A DNA stretch of 64,000 nt from HGM04593 sp045634305 (GCA_045634305.1 JAZQZZ010000049.1:152011-216010), one strand, 5' to 3'. Numbered from the stretch's first letter, positions 32,650 through 42,530 are shown. Notes: generated by a model from the sequence alone, not told the origin. A program made the numbers and translations.

Positions 32650-35600
32650 ATGAAAAGAGTGCTATTTCTATTGACCTTTATCTTTATGGGTATTGGTATG
32701 GCAACAGCGCAGACCACAACTATCACAGGTAAGGTTACCTCTGAAGCTGATGGCGAGCCTGTTTTCGGCGCTTCTGTATTCGTAGTCGGTACCTCTGTGG
32801 GTGCCGGTACTGATATGGACGGTAATTTTACAATTGAAAATGTGCCTGCAACAGCTACTACTATCCGTGTATCATACGTTGGTATGACAACACAGGAGGT
32901 ACAGATTGTAAGAGGTAAGCCAATGCGAGTTATGCTCGTTGAAGAAGGTGTTACTCTCGACGACGTTGTTGTTGTTGCTTATGGTACAGCTAAGAAATCG
33001 GCGTTTACAGGTTCTGCTTCAGTCGTAAAGGCAGAGAACATTGAGAAGCGTCAGGTTTCTAACATCACAAACGCCCTCTCAGGTGCTATCGCCGGTGTGC
33101 AGATCACAAGCTCAAACGGTCAGCCTGGTGTTTCTGCTACAGTACGCGTTCGTGGTGTAGGTTCGCTCAATGCGGGTAACGACCCATTGTATGTTGTTGA
33201 CGGTATGCCTTTCGACGGTGATATCTCATCTATCAACCCTGCCGATATCGAGAGCATGTCAGTGTTGAAGGATGCTGCTGCTTCTGCTCTTTACGGTGCA
33301 CGTGGTGCCAACGGTGTCATCATGGTTACAACAAAGAAGGGTAACAGCGGTAACGCACGTGTATCTTTCGATGCAAAGTGGGGTGTTAACCAGCGTCAGA
33401 TTGGCAAGTACGATGTAATGGAGTCTGCAAACCAGTACATGGAGACTCTCTACAAGGCTTTCTACAACGAGGCTATCTACAGCCTTGGCCACTCACCGCT
33501 CAATGCACACAACTATGCTAACAACGAGTTGTTCCCAGCGCTCGGTTATCAGATGTACAGCCTCAATGGTGCCAACGGTCTTATCGGTCTTGACGGTAAG
33601 GTTGACCCACGCGCTACACTCGGTTACAGCGACGGTAAGTACTATTATACACCCGATGACTGGACAGCAGGTATGATCGACAGCCAGATGCGTCAGGAGT
33701 ACAACTTCTCTGTAGCAGGTGGTACAGACAAGGTTAACTACTACTTCTCTGCAGGTTACCTCGAGGATGGCGGTATCATCGAGAACTCTGGTTTCGACCG
33801 TCTCTCTACACGTTTGAATGCTGACTACCAGGCTAAGAAGTGGTTGAAGGTTGGTGCAAGTCTCGCTTACACAAACAGCACAAGCCGTTATCCCGGTGAG
33901 CAGACAAACACTGCTTCTTCAATGAATGCATTCTACATTGCCAACGACATCGCTCCTGTTTATCCTTTCTATGTACGTAATGCCGATGGCTCTTACGCTA
34001 TTGATGCAACTACAGGTGACAGAATCTATGACTACGGTGATGGTTCTTCAACAAACAGCACACGTAACTTCATGTCAATTGCCAACCCGATGAGTGACCT
34101 TCTCTACAACACCGAGGAGTACCTCATGGACATCTTCAATGGTAAGTGGTTTGCCGAGATTACTCCTGTAAAGGGTCTCAGATTGACAGCATCGCTCGGT
34201 ACACACATCGACAATACACGTTACCACAATATCGGTAACGCACGTTATGGCCAGAGCGCACAGTACGGTGGTACTGCATCACAGCAGCAGATTCGTACAT
34301 TCTCTTTCAACCAGCAGTATCTTGCAAACTATAACAAGACATTCGGTAGAAATACTTTTGACCTTACACTCGGTTACGAGGCATACAACTACAACAGCGA
34401 GAACGTATACGCTAATGGTCAGAACCTCTACAAGCCAAACGACTTCACAATCAACAATACAATTGACCAGAAGCGTGGCGGCGGTTCATACACAGAGTAT
34501 GCTACACGCGGTTTCTTCGGCCGTTTGAACTATGACTATGCCGAGAAGTACTTCATCAGCGGTTCTTATCGTCGCGATGCTTCTTCACGTTTCCATCCCG
34601 ATAACCGTTGGGGTAACTTCTGGTCAGCATCAGCTGCATGGGTACTCAGCAAGGAGAATTTCATGAAGGAGGCGTCTTGGATCGACATCTTGAAGATCAA
34701 GGCTTCTTTCGGTCAGCAGGGTAACGACAACATCGGTAACTTCTATGCTTACCTCGACCAGTACACAGTAACAGGTGCAAACGGCGTGTTCTCGGACGGT
34801 CTCTTGGCTTACAAGGGTAACCCAGAGTTGACATGGGAGAAATCAAACGCATACAATGCAGGTATCGACTTCTCATTCTTCAAGGGTAAGTTGAGCGGTA
34901 CTGTCGAGTACTTCGGCCGTCGCACAAGCGACATGCTCGACTACAAGGCGGTTGCTCCATCTAATGGTTACAGCTCAATCCCTGTGAACGTTGGTTCAAT
35001 GACAAACAGCGGTGTTGAAATCGAGCTTAACTCTACAGTTATCGATACACGTAACTTCAAGTGGGATATCTTTGCGAATGCAACATTCCAGAAGAACGTA
35101 ATCAACGAACTGGCTCCTGAGTACAAGGGTGAGTATATCAGCGGTACAACTATCTACCGTGAGGGTGAGTCACGTTGGCAGTACTATATGCCTCGTTACG
35201 CAGGTGTAGACCCACACACAGGTCTTGCACTCTACTATGCAAAGACTGATGCCGACGCTTACTTCCAGAAGACTATGAGCGCCGATGAGTACAACGCTCT
35301 TACAGCTGAGGGTAATGAGGACGCATATGAGGCTGCAGTTGAGGCATACAAGAAGAATCCTGAGGTATATGTAACATCTGACTACAACGTTGCTCAGAAG
35401 ACAGGCCGTGAGGCTACAGGTGACATCGCTCCCGATGTATACGGTGGTTTCGGTACAGGTCTTGAGTTCTTCGGCTTCGACCTCTCAGTTCAGTTCTCAT
35501 ATCAGTTAGGCGGTATGCTCTATGACAACTCATACGCATCATCAATGCACGGTGGTATTGCATCATCTGTCGGCCGCAACTGGCACAACGACATTGCAAA

Positions 35601-35919
35601 CGCTTGGACACCTGAGAACCGTTTCACAGACGTTCCACGTTTGAACCACAGCGACAAGTATGCGAACTCTTTGTCAGACCGCTTCTTGGTATCATCTAAT
35701 TTCCTCTCATTGAACAATATCACATTCGGTTACACATTCCCCAAGAAGTGGATGCGTGCAATCGGTTTGAACTCAATCCGCATCTACGGTGCTGCCGACA
35801 ATGTAGCTTTGTTCACAGCTCGCAAGGGTCTTGACCCACGTAAGGGAACTACATCTGTCAATGCTTCTACCTACAGCGCATTGCGTACAATCTCTGGTGG
35901 TATCAAGGTAACATTCTAA
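32650..35919 (+). CDS. SusC/RagA-family TonB-dependent outer-membrane transporter
   Basis: The product (1089 residues) is an outer-membrane importer. Order: signal peptide ending GMATAQT; a carboxypeptidase-regulatory-like domain (about 25-95, ITGKVTSEADGEPVFGASVF); a plug domain (about 110-235) ending with SALYGARGANGVIMVTTKKG, the SusC signature; then a 22-strand-type barrel to the C-terminal ISGGIKVTF. It is followed after 20 bp by a SusD gene, so this is a nutrient-uptake locus. There is no glycosidase, anti-sigma factor or hybrid sensor next to it, so the substrate cannot be inferred. Confidence 0.97.
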   Translation: MKRVLFLLTFIFMGIGMATAQTTTITGKVTSEADGEPVFGASVFVVGTSVGAGTDMDGNFTIENVPATATTIRVSYVGMTTQEVQIVRGKPMRVMLVEEGVTLDDVVVVAYGTAKKSAFTGSASVVKAENIEKRQVSNITNALSGAIAGVQITSSNGQPGVSATVRVRGVGSLNAGNDPLYVVDGMPFDGDISSINPADIESMSVLKDAAASALYGARGANGVIMVTTKKGNSGNARVSFDAKWGVNQRQIGKYDVMESANQYMETLYKAFYNEAIYSLGHSPLNAHNYANNELFPALGYQMYSLNGANGLIGLDGKVDPRATLGYSDGKYYYTPDDWTAGMIDSQMRQEYNFSVAGGTDKVNYYFSAGYLEDGGIIENSGFDRLSTRLNADYQAKKWLKVGASLAYTNSTSRYPGEQTNTASSMNAFYIANDIAPVYPFYVRNADGSYAIDATTGDRIYDYGDGSSTNSTRNFMSIANPMSDLLYNTEEYLMDIFNGKWFAEITPVKGLRLTASLGTHIDNTRYHNIGNARYGQSAQYGGTASQQQIRTFSFNQQYLANYNKTFGRNTFDLTLGYEAYNYNSENVYANGQNLYKPNDFTINNTIDQKRGGGSYTEYATRGFFGRLNYDYAEKYFISGSYRRDASSRFHPDNRWGNFWSASAAWVLSKENFMKEASWIDILKIKASFGQQGNDNIGNFYAYLDQYTVTGANGVFSDGLLAYKGNPELTWEKSNAYNAGIDFSFFKGKLSGTVEYFGRRTSDMLDYKAVAPSNGYSSIPVNVGSMTNSGVEIELNSTVIDTRNFKWDIFANATFQKNVINELAPEYKGEYISGTTIYREGESRWQYYMPRYAGVDPHTGLALYYAKTDADAYFQKTMSADEYNALTAEGNEDAYEAAVEAYKKNPEVYVTSDYNVAQKTGREATGDIAPDVYGGFGTGLEFFGFDLSVQFSYQLGGMLYDNSYASSMHGGIASSVGRNWHNDIANAWTPENRFTDVPRLNHSDKYANSLSDRFLVSSNFLSLNNITFGYTFPKKWMRAIGLNSIRIYGAADNVALFTARKGLDPRKGTTSVNASTYSALRTISGGIKVTF

Positions 35920-35939
35920 TAATTTAAATGCGAATAATT

Positions 35940-37547
35940 ATGAAGAACTTTAAATATAAATTCATTGCGTCGGCGTTCGCGGCTCTTGCTATGGTGAGCT
36001 GTAACGACCTTGATACTGCGCCAATGGGTTCAACAGTAACAACCGACCAGAAGACCGAGGCTGTTGCTTCAAACCCTGACCGAATCAAAGCTAGTATCGC
36101 TGCTATCCCTGCAGGTTTCTACGACTTCGGTAAATTGACCGGCGAAGGTAACCACAACGACCTTTTCTATGCTGCAACAATGATCTTCACAGATACACGC
36201 GGTATGGATATGGTATCTGATAACATCGGTTACAACTGGTTTGCAGCAGCTGTTGACTATACAGACATCAGTGCAACAGGTTTTGCAACCAACTCAATCT
36301 GGAGAACTGCTTACAAGCAGATTATGGCAGCAAACAGTGTGGTACAGACAGTAGGTACATACGAGCCTGCTGATGAGCAGTTGAAGTACTATCTTGCTCA
36401 GGCTTTGACAATCCGTGCATTCGACTACTTTACACTTGCACAGCTCTACCAGCACACATACGTTGGTAACGAGAACAAGCCTTGCGTGCTCCTTATTACT
36501 GAGGAGAACATGAACGCTGCAGCAAGCGAGGGTTGCCCACGCTCTACTGTAGCTCAGGTTTACGAGTTCATTATGAACGACCTCAACACCTCTATCGAGC
36601 TTCTCTCTGCATCTTCAATAGCCCGCGAGGACAAGCGTTATGTTGACCTTGCTGTAGCTTACGGTATGCGTGCACGTGTTAACCTCGTGATGAACAACTG
36701 GGCAGCAGCTGCTGCCGATGCACAGGCTGCCATCGACAACACTGCTGCTACTCCTTATGCAATCTCTGACGTTGACCACCCCGGTTTCAGCGATATCGAG
36801 GATGCATCATGGATGTGGGGTATCCTTGTTGCCGAGACCGACCGTCCTGTAACATCAGGTATCTGTAACTTCCCATCACACATGGGTTCACTCAACTACG
36901 GTTATGCATCAGTAGGTGCTTGGAGAAGAATCAACAAGGCTCTCTATGCTCAGATTCCTGCAACTGACGTCCGCAAGGGCTGGTGGTTGGATGAGAATCA
37001 GCAGTCTCTAAACATTGACGCCGCTCAGGCTGCATATGTAGCTGCAAATGACATTCCTGCCTATACTCACATGAAGTTCGGTTGCTACAATGATGAGATT
37101 GGTACATCAACAAATGCAAACGACATTCCTTTGATGCGTGTTGAGGAGATGTACCTTATCCTTGCCGAGGCTCAGGCTATGGCCGGTGACCCTGCAACAG
37201 GTGCCGCTACACTCGAGAACTTCGTTAAGACATACCGCGATCCACAGTACACTTGTGCTGCAAAAGAGGGCCAGGAGCTCACAGCAGCGCTTGTTCAGGA
37301 CAGAGTATGGTTCCAGCGCCGTGTCGAGCTTTGGGGCGAGGGCTTCTCTTATGCCGACATGATGCGTCTGAAGAAGGACATGGACCGTCGTGGTTCTGGC
37401 TTCGAGGCTAACGCGGTATTCAACATCCCAACAGGTAGCGATGCGTTGATCTATCAGATCCCTCACGATGAGATTGAGGCCAATGCAATGTTGGCAGAGA
37501 CTGATAATAATCCTCTTGCTTCAACACCTGAGCCTGTTACAGAGTAA
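35940..37547 (+). CDS. SusD/RagB-family nutrient-binding outer-membrane lipoprotein
   Basis: The product (535 residues) is the SusC partner that caps the transporter. A lipoprotein signal ends at MVSCND. TPR-like helices follow (LKYYLAQALTIRAFDYFTLAQL near 145, a SusD hallmark) and the C-terminal region has MRVEEMYLILAEAQAMAG and a RRVELWGEGFSYADMMRLK motif near 460, both typical. I chose the ATG at 35940 so that the signal peptide begins correctly; a start at 35928 adds four residues. Confidence 0.96.
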   Translation: MKNFKYKFIASAFAALAMVSCNDLDTAPMGSTVTTDQKTEAVASNPDRIKASIAAIPAGFYDFGKLTGEGNHNDLFYAATMIFTDTRGMDMVSDNIGYNWFAAAVDYTDISATGFATNSIWRTAYKQIMAANSVVQTVGTYEPADEQLKYYLAQALTIRAFDYFTLAQLYQHTYVGNENKPCVLLITEENMNAAASEGCPRSTVAQVYEFIMNDLNTSIELLSASSIAREDKRYVDLAVAYGMRARVNLVMNNWAAAAADAQAAIDNTAATPYAISDVDHPGFSDIEDASWMWGILVAETDRPVTSGICNFPSHMGSLNYGYASVGAWRRINKALYAQIPATDVRKGWWLDENQQSLNIDAAQAAYVAANDIPAYTHMKFGCYNDEIGTSTNANDIPLMRVEEMYLILAEAQAMAGDPATGAATLENFVKTYRDPQYTCAAKEGQELTAALVQDRVWFQRRVELWGEGFSYADMMRLKKDMDRRGSGFEANAVFNIPTGSDALIYQIPHDEIEANAMLAETDNNPLASTPEPVTE

Positions 37548-37618
37548 ACAATCTTTATTTTCCCTGCCCCGTGCAGGGGCGGGAAAATTTTGAAAAACAA
37601 AAATAAAATATAGAGATT

Positions 37619-38575
37619 ATGAAAATATTTAAATCATTTATAGTAATGGCAATCGCCCTGACTGCAGGATTCTTTACATCTTGTAGCACAGAGGGTGTTT
37701 GGGAGCCATATGATACTACCAGCGAGCCAACATACTCATTCGAGCAGAAGGCATCGAACTACGTATTGACTCCGGTTGATACTGTTGAACAGGTTGTCGT
37801 TAAGGTGTTCCGTAACAATGCCAACGGTAACGTTACTTTGCCTCTCGATGTAAAGGTTAGCCACGATATCTTGACATATGATACAGCAGCTGTAACATTT
37901 GAGAATGGTAAGGATTTTGCAGAGTTTGTTATCAACGTTGATTATGCAAACATTGCTCTCGGTACAAAGTACACAGCAAGCGTTGCTTTTGTTGTTGACT
38001 CTTTGAACTACTTCGAGCACAATGCATCACTCACAGGTAACAGCAGCACAAGCATTTCACTCCAGGTTGAGTACAACTGGCAGTCAATCGGTAAGGCTCT
38101 CTACACTGAGGACTTGATTACAACATTCTTCACCGCTCCTAACGTAACATACGAGGTAGAGGCTGAGCAGGCTGTTGAGAATCCAAACATCATCCGTCTT
38201 GTTGACCCATACGGCGCCGCATTCCCACACAACGCTCCCGGTGACTACGATACCTCAAAGAAGCACTACATGCTCTTCAACTGCGAGGATCCCGAGGGTG
38301 TTTACATGGATGGCTACCACGCTTCAGGTATGGACTGGGGCTACGGTGAGTTCACATTCGCAAGCATCGCTTACTACTACATGACCAAGGGTAAGTCATT
38401 CGAGGAAGTTAAGGCTGCCGGTTATTGCGGCACACTCGATGAGAACCTCTGCATCACTTTCCCTGCCAAGACTATGTTGGTTAGCATGGCTGATTATAAC
38501 AATGGTGGTCTCTACACATCAAACGTGAACGGTTTGTTCAAGGTTGACTTGAGCACTACTACAATTGCTGAATAA
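37619..38575 (+). CDS. Surface lipoprotein of the SusCD locus
   Basis: The product (318 residues) has a lipoprotein signal with Cys at about 22 (AGFFTSC). The N-terminal half (about 35-150) is beta-rich, with Thr/Val strands like an Ig or Calx-beta fold. A C-terminal domain (about 154-297) is shared with the next lipoprotein: WQSIGKALYTEDLITTFF, IIRLVDPYGAAFP, VKAAGYCGTLDEN. It likely is a surface glycan- or peptide-binding protein in the role of SusE/F, which is inference from position. It follows susD by 71 bp and ends at a strong terminator. Confidence 0.85.
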   Translation: MKIFKSFIVMAIALTAGFFTSCSTEGVWEPYDTTSEPTYSFEQKASNYVLTPVDTVEQVVVKVFRNNANGNVTLPLDVKVSHDILTYDTAAVTFENGKDFAEFVINVDYANIALGTKYTASVAFVVDSLNYFEHNASLTGNSSTSISLQVEYNWQSIGKALYTEDLITTFFTAPNVTYEVEAEQAVENPNIIRLVDPYGAAFPHNAPGDYDTSKKHYMLFNCEDPEGVYMDGYHASGMDWGYGEFTFASIAYYYMTKGKSFEEVKAAGYCGTLDENLCITFPAKTMLVSMADYNNGGLYTSNVNGLFKVDLSTTTIAE

Positions 38576-39117
38576 TCCAATTACTCAGTAATATACACAA
38601 AAAAGCGAATCCTTTGCGGGTTCGCTTTTTTGCTGTTTATGGGTGTGCGGAATTGCTCCTGCAGTGTCGAACGGAACTTTCGTCGCTACGCTCTGTCGGA
38701 CGTGTTGTTGAGGGACAACCCGAAAATGACATTAACCGGGGGAGGTGCGGGGCAACTGCGAGCATTTTCAGACAAAGATTAGAATCGGCGTCTTTGTGGC
38801 AAGGTGTACACCAACAAACTTGCCGCAAAACAGGCTTTTGGTCTCTTTGTGGTAAGATAAGTATTGGCAAAAGTTACCCGAAAATTGTCGTCTTGTTACC
38901 TTTTACTATGTTTTGTCTGGATTTTTCATTTCTGTTGCTGTTGCATCAAAAAAAGCGCAGAACTCGTCTGCATTACAGGAAAATTAAGTAACTTTACCAA
39001 CTGATAACATAATGGTAACGGGCTGTGTGTAGCATAGTGCTCACCCGGTTTGGTATTTTTACCGTTATTGGACTAATTTTAAAAGAGTTAATTGTATCAT
39101 TTTTTATAATGAGATTT
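38576..39117. other. 542-bp intergenic region between two lipoprotein genes
   Basis: It begins with a terminator. The segment 38640-38880 is GC-richer than its surroundings and has open frames on both strands, but none has a coding look, start context or known family. The remainder is AT-rich. A TAACTTTA near 38989-38996 could be a weak -7 box for the downstream lipoprotein. I see no RNA gene. Confidence 0.5.
38599..38631 (+). terminator. Rho-independent terminator after the SusCD operon
   Basis: AAAAAAGCGAATCC (38599-38612) pairs with GGGTTCGCTTTTTT (38618-38631) with one G-T pair and a 5-nt loop, ending in six T residues. Confidence 0.92.
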
Positions 39118-40926
39118 ATGAAGAATTTGTTTAAAAGTGGTTTTATGGCTGTTGCCGCTGTTGTATTAAGCTTCTGTGCCTGCAATGAGCCCACGGAGGT
39201 AGCTCCGGCTCAGGTATATTTCTCAAAGGACAACGGTGGTAAGGTTGAAATTGCTATTGATGCGGAATCATTTGATATTACAGTGGGTCGTGTAGAGGCA
39301 GTGGGCAGCGCCCGTGTGCCGCTGACCGTTACGGCCGACAGCCTTGCCGATGCGTGGTTCGAACTGCCCGATGTCGTGGAGTTTGCCGACGCTGCCCAGT
39401 CGGCAGTATACACTGTCACAGTGAAGGACGGTGCTGTGCTTGAGTATGATAAGTATGCAAGAATCACACTTGCCATTGCCGGTGAATATGCCGCTGCTCT
39501 TGGCAATGCCGTGTACTCTTTTGAGGTGGGTGTTCCGGCTCCTTGGAGCGAGTGGACGAAAATTGGCGAAGGAACATTCTATCCCACGGTTTATTGGAGT
39601 GAGGCGCAGTCTGGTTTGTCTCTGTACTATCGTGAGTGCTTGGTGAACGACACCGATGCACAATACTGCATACAGGGTATTCAGAATACGATGAACCTCA
39701 CCGTGGAGTATGACAGACAGACCGGTGTTTGCCGTGTACTCCCGCAGTATGCAGCAACGAACTACAAGTATGGTCAGGTTACGGTGTCCGACGTGCTTCA
39801 CTCTCCTGTGCCTGTTGTGAGAAATGCCGATGAGGAATATCCTTGTACCTATGATGAGGAGAAGGGGCTTTTTGCATTCAATCTTGCTTATGTTGTGAGC
39901 ACGCAAATGGGTGGAAATGCCGATGAGTCATTCGGCAGTGGCGTTGAGAGATTCCAACTCGATGGTTTTGTTGCCCCTGACTACAGTTTTGCAATGCAGT
40001 TCAGAGGACACTATCTTGATGCCAATGGGGTAGACAATGCTGTGATCGCTGTGTCTAAAGGTGCTGATGTGGCAGAGTGTCTGATGGCTGTTGTCGGTGC
40101 CGACGAGGATACCGGTGCAGCTGTTGAGGGTATGCTTGCAGGCACTGTTGCATGTGACACTTTGACCGAGGGCGGTTTTTATGCCTGTCCGATGAGTGTA
40201 AGCGGCATCTATAAGGCTGTAGCAGTTACATTCAATGCTGCAGGTGAGGCAATCGAGGCCCACACGGCAGAGTTTGAATTCTGGGTGGCTGCAGACAGTA
40301 ATCCTTGGCAGTCGCTCGGTTATGCACTGTACACCGATGATGTGATTGCACCTATGTTTAAAACGGAAGTGCCTCCATACTATGTTCAGGTGCTTGAGAA
40401 CAAGGCCAATCCCGGTCTTTACCGTTTGGTGGATCCTTACGGACCAGCTTTTCCATTGTACCAGGATGCAAACTCTTACAAGGCCGGCAGCTATATTGAA
40501 ATTGATGCAACGGATCCTCAGGCCGTTTGGATTGAAGGGTGGCAGAGTACAGGTCTTGATGTTCTTGATGACGGGCTTGTGAGCATCACTTCCAATGCTT
40601 GGTATATGGCTGACAAATTTGGCGCAACTAAGGAGGATGTTAAAGCGGCCGGTCTTTGTGGCACTTATGCCGATGGTGTAATAACATTCCCTGTTCAGGG
40701 TGTATTGATGGGAATTGCAAACGATGCGTATTATGCCAACAGCAATGGCGGCTTCTCGCTCGATATGAGAGAGATGCTCAAGTCTCTTCCTCAGAGTATT
40801 GCCGCGGCGGCTCCTGTTGCCTGTGTGAAAGGCGATGCTTCACGTGCCGAGGTTGTGGGTAAGATTACGCGTTTCAGGAAGATTGACAACTCGTTCCTTA
40901 CGCCAACTGATGTGGTGAACGAATGA
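39118..40926 (+). CDS. Surface lipoprotein related to the one at 37619
   Basis: The product (602 residues) has a lipoprotein signal (MAVAAVVLSFCAC). Around 120-240 comes a beta-rich region with PWSEWTKIGEGTFYPTVYWS, possibly a diverged copy of the C-terminal unit. The unit itself is at about 397-545: WQSLGYALYTDDVIAPMF, LYRLVDPYGPAFPLY, TKEDVKAAGLCGTYADG, matching the upstream lipoprotein at corresponding places. I chose the ATG at 39118; another ATG lies at 39109. It is separated from the SusCD operon by a terminator but is probably part of the same uptake system. Confidence 0.83.
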   Translation: MKNLFKSGFMAVAAVVLSFCACNEPTEVAPAQVYFSKDNGGKVEIAIDAESFDITVGRVEAVGSARVPLTVTADSLADAWFELPDVVEFADAAQSAVYTVTVKDGAVLEYDKYARITLAIAGEYAAALGNAVYSFEVGVPAPWSEWTKIGEGTFYPTVYWSEAQSGLSLYYRECLVNDTDAQYCIQGIQNTMNLTVEYDRQTGVCRVLPQYAATNYKYGQVTVSDVLHSPVPVVRNADEEYPCTYDEEKGLFAFNLAYVVSTQMGGNADESFGSGVERFQLDGFVAPDYSFAMQFRGHYLDANGVDNAVIAVSKGADVAECLMAVVGADEDTGAAVEGMLAGTVACDTLTEGGFYACPMSVSGIYKAVAVTFNAAGEAIEAHTAEFEFWVAADSNPWQSLGYALYTDDVIAPMFKTEVPPYYVQVLENKANPGLYRLVDPYGPAFPLYQDANSYKAGSYIEIDATDPQAVWIEGWQSTGLDVLDDGLVSITSNAWYMADKFGATKEDVKAAGLCGTYADGVITFPVQGVLMGIANDAYYANSNGGFSLDMREMLKSLPQSIAAAAPVACVKGDASRAEVVGKITRFRKIDNSFLTPTDVVNE

Positions 40927-40950
40927 TTATAGATTAATTGTATAATGGTC

Positions 40951-40981
40951 AAGGATGCGCCTTTATGGCGCATCCTTTTTT
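40951..40981 (+). terminator. Rho-independent terminator after the second lipoprotein gene
   Basis: An 11-bp stem, AAGGATGCGCC (40951-40961) with GGCGCATCCTT (40967-40977), followed by T residues. Confidence 0.92.
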
Positions 40982-41061
40982 GCTGTAATTGGCAGAAGGA
41001 GCAGAAAACTATACAAATTTAAAGATGTATCCACAATCTTCAACGTTGCTTTTGTACAATG

Positions 41062-41105
41062 AAACATCAAGCGGTGAACAGGATTCTGTTCACCGCTTGA
41101 TGTTT
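41062..41105 (-). terminator. Long hairpin downstream of rpmH
   Basis: A perfect 20-bp stem with GATT loop: arms 41062-41081 and 41086-41105, core GCGGTGAACAG/CTGTTCACCGC. It lies 38 bp after the rpmH stop. The T run on the minus-strand side is short. Confidence 0.8.
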
Positions 41106-41142
41106 GCAAACTTATATTTCCAGGCTCAAGCCTGTATTGCAA

Positions 41143-41304
41143 TTACTTCTTCTTGCCGTTGTACTCGTCTGAAACGGTCAACTTAGCACGTCCTTTTGCG
41201 CGACGGGCTGCCAAAACGCGACGGCCATTCTTTGTAGCCATTCTCTCACGGAAACCGTGCTTGTTCTTTCTCTTTCTGTTAGAGGGTTGGAATGTTCTTT
41301 TCAT
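41143..41304 (-). CDS. rpmH: 50S ribosomal protein L34
   Basis: This 53-residue basic protein starts MKRTFQPSNRKRKNKHGFRE and continues with RMATKNGRRVLAARRAKGRA, the universal L34 sequence. It is a structural protein of the large ribosomal subunit. It is too short for many ORF screens. The usual partners rnpA and dnaA are absent here, so rpmH is a single-gene unit with its own consensus promoter and terminator, as often seen in Bacteroidetes. Confidence 0.97.
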   Translation of the reverse strand: MKRTFQPSNRKRKNKHGFRERMATKNGRRVLAARRAKGRAKLTVSDEYNGKKK

Positions 41305-41363
41305 CGTCTTATATATTTTATATTGTTTATATTCGCTTTTTAGACTTTTTGCTTTTCAGCTTG

Positions 41364-41393
41364 CAAAATTACTATATTTTTTCATATTGGCAA
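41364..41393 (-). promoter_or_regulatory. Promoter of rpmH
   Basis: On the minus strand, TTG (41393-41391) and TAATTTTG (41371-41364) are 19 bp apart, matching the consensus. Transcription would start about 60 nt before the rpmH ATG. Confidence 0.75.
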
Positions 41394-41504
41394 AGTTTTC
41401 GCTATCTATTTTTCCTTATTTTTCTATTCATCGGCATTTGTGGCAGCGATGTGCTCCGCACGGTGCTGTTGTTGCGCCTATAATTAAAAATTTTTACATA
41501 TAAT

Positions 41505-41536
41505 TTGCATAAAATCAATATTAAATTGTACCTTTG
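41505..41536 (+). promoter_or_regulatory. Promoter of the nucleotidyltransferase gene
   Basis: TTG (41505-41507) and TACCTTTG (41529-41536) are 21 bp apart; the gene starts 67 bp downstream. Confidence 0.75.
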
Positions 41537-41603
41537 GAGTGCTTGCCCCGAAATGGCATGTAATGTGAGGAAAAACAATTAACCTTAATATTATTTTATT
41601 AAA

Positions 41604-42509
41604 ATGAAACCTACACTTTTTGTATTGGCTGCAGGTATGGGCAGCCGTTATGGTGGTTTGAAGCAGTTGGACGGTCTAGGTCCAAACGGTGAGACAATCA
41701 TGGATTACTCTATTTTCGATGCTATCCGTGGTGGTTTCGGCAAGTTGGTGTTCGTTATCCGCAAGGATTTTGAGCAGGACTTCCGCGACAAGGTATTGAG
41801 CAAGTATGAGGGTCACATCCCGACAGAGTTGGTGTTCCAGGCTATCGACAATCTCCCCGAGGGATTCACTGTTCCCGCAGAGCGTACAAAGCCTTGGGGT
41901 ACAAACCATGCTGTGCTTATGGGTAAGGATGCAATCAACGAGCCTTTCGCAGTTATCAATGCCGATGACTTCTATGGCCGCGATGCATTTGCCGTAATGG
42001 GCAAGTGGCTCAGCGAGCTCCCCGAGGGCAGTACAGGCAAGTACTCAATGGTTGGTTTCCGCATCTGCAACACTCTTAGCGAGAATGGTAGTGTTGCCCG
42101 TGGCGTTTGCGAGAAGAACGACCATAATATGTTGACCGGTGTTGTTGAGCGTACAGAGATTATGCGTGTCGATGGCCCAATCTGCTACAAAGATGAGGAG
42201 GGCGCATGGCAGCCTGTTGGCGAGGAGACTCCCGTTTCAATGAACTTCTGGGGTTTCACTCCCGACTATTTCCAGCACTCAGAGGAGCAGTTTGTTGACT
42301 TCTTGAAGGAGAATGTTGACAAACCAAAGGCTGAGTACTTCATCCCATTGGTTGTAAACAACCTTACAACAACAGGCAAGGCTTCTTGCGAGGTTCTTGA
42401 CACAACTGCAAAGTGGTTCGGTGTGACATATGCTGCCGACCGTCCTGCAACTGTTGAGAAGATTCAGGCACTTGTTGATGCTGGTGAGTATCCTGAGAAG
42501 TTGTTCTGA
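41604..42509 (+). CDS. Sugar-phosphate nucleotidyltransferase family protein
   Basis: The product (301 residues) has the nucleotidyltransferase N-terminus LFVLAAGMGSRYGGLKQLDGLG and the metal-binding INADDFYGRDAF near 117. PWGTNHAVLMGKDAI contacts the nucleotide base in related enzymes. It would transfer NMP to a sugar phosphate, but the sugar is not clear; the PGPNGETIMDY-like segment differs from RmlA and GalU. It is a single-gene unit between a consensus promoter and a terminator. Confidence 0.88.
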   Translation: MKPTLFVLAAGMGSRYGGLKQLDGLGPNGETIMDYSIFDAIRGGFGKLVFVIRKDFEQDFRDKVLSKYEGHIPTELVFQAIDNLPEGFTVPAERTKPWGTNHAVLMGKDAINEPFAVINADDFYGRDAFAVMGKWLSELPEGSTGKYSMVGFRICNTLSENGSVARGVCEKNDHNMLTGVVERTEIMRVDGPICYKDEEGAWQPVGEETPVSMNFWGFTPDYFQHSEEQFVDFLKENVDKPKAEYFIPLVVNNLTTTGKASCEVLDTTAKWFGVTYAADRPATVEKIQALVDAGEYPEKLF

Positions 42510-42530
42510 TATTGTAAATGACTATGCAAA

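Noticed and set aside
38614..38991. 125-codon plus-strand ORF and 77-codon minus-strand ORF between the two lipoprotein genes
   Set aside because: Both begin in or near a terminator, overlap each other, and have arginine/cysteine-rich composition unlike neighbours. I treat the segment as non-coding.
40989..41503. Plus-strand ORFs opposite rpmH
   Set aside because: They are antisense to L34, its promoter and its terminator hairpin.
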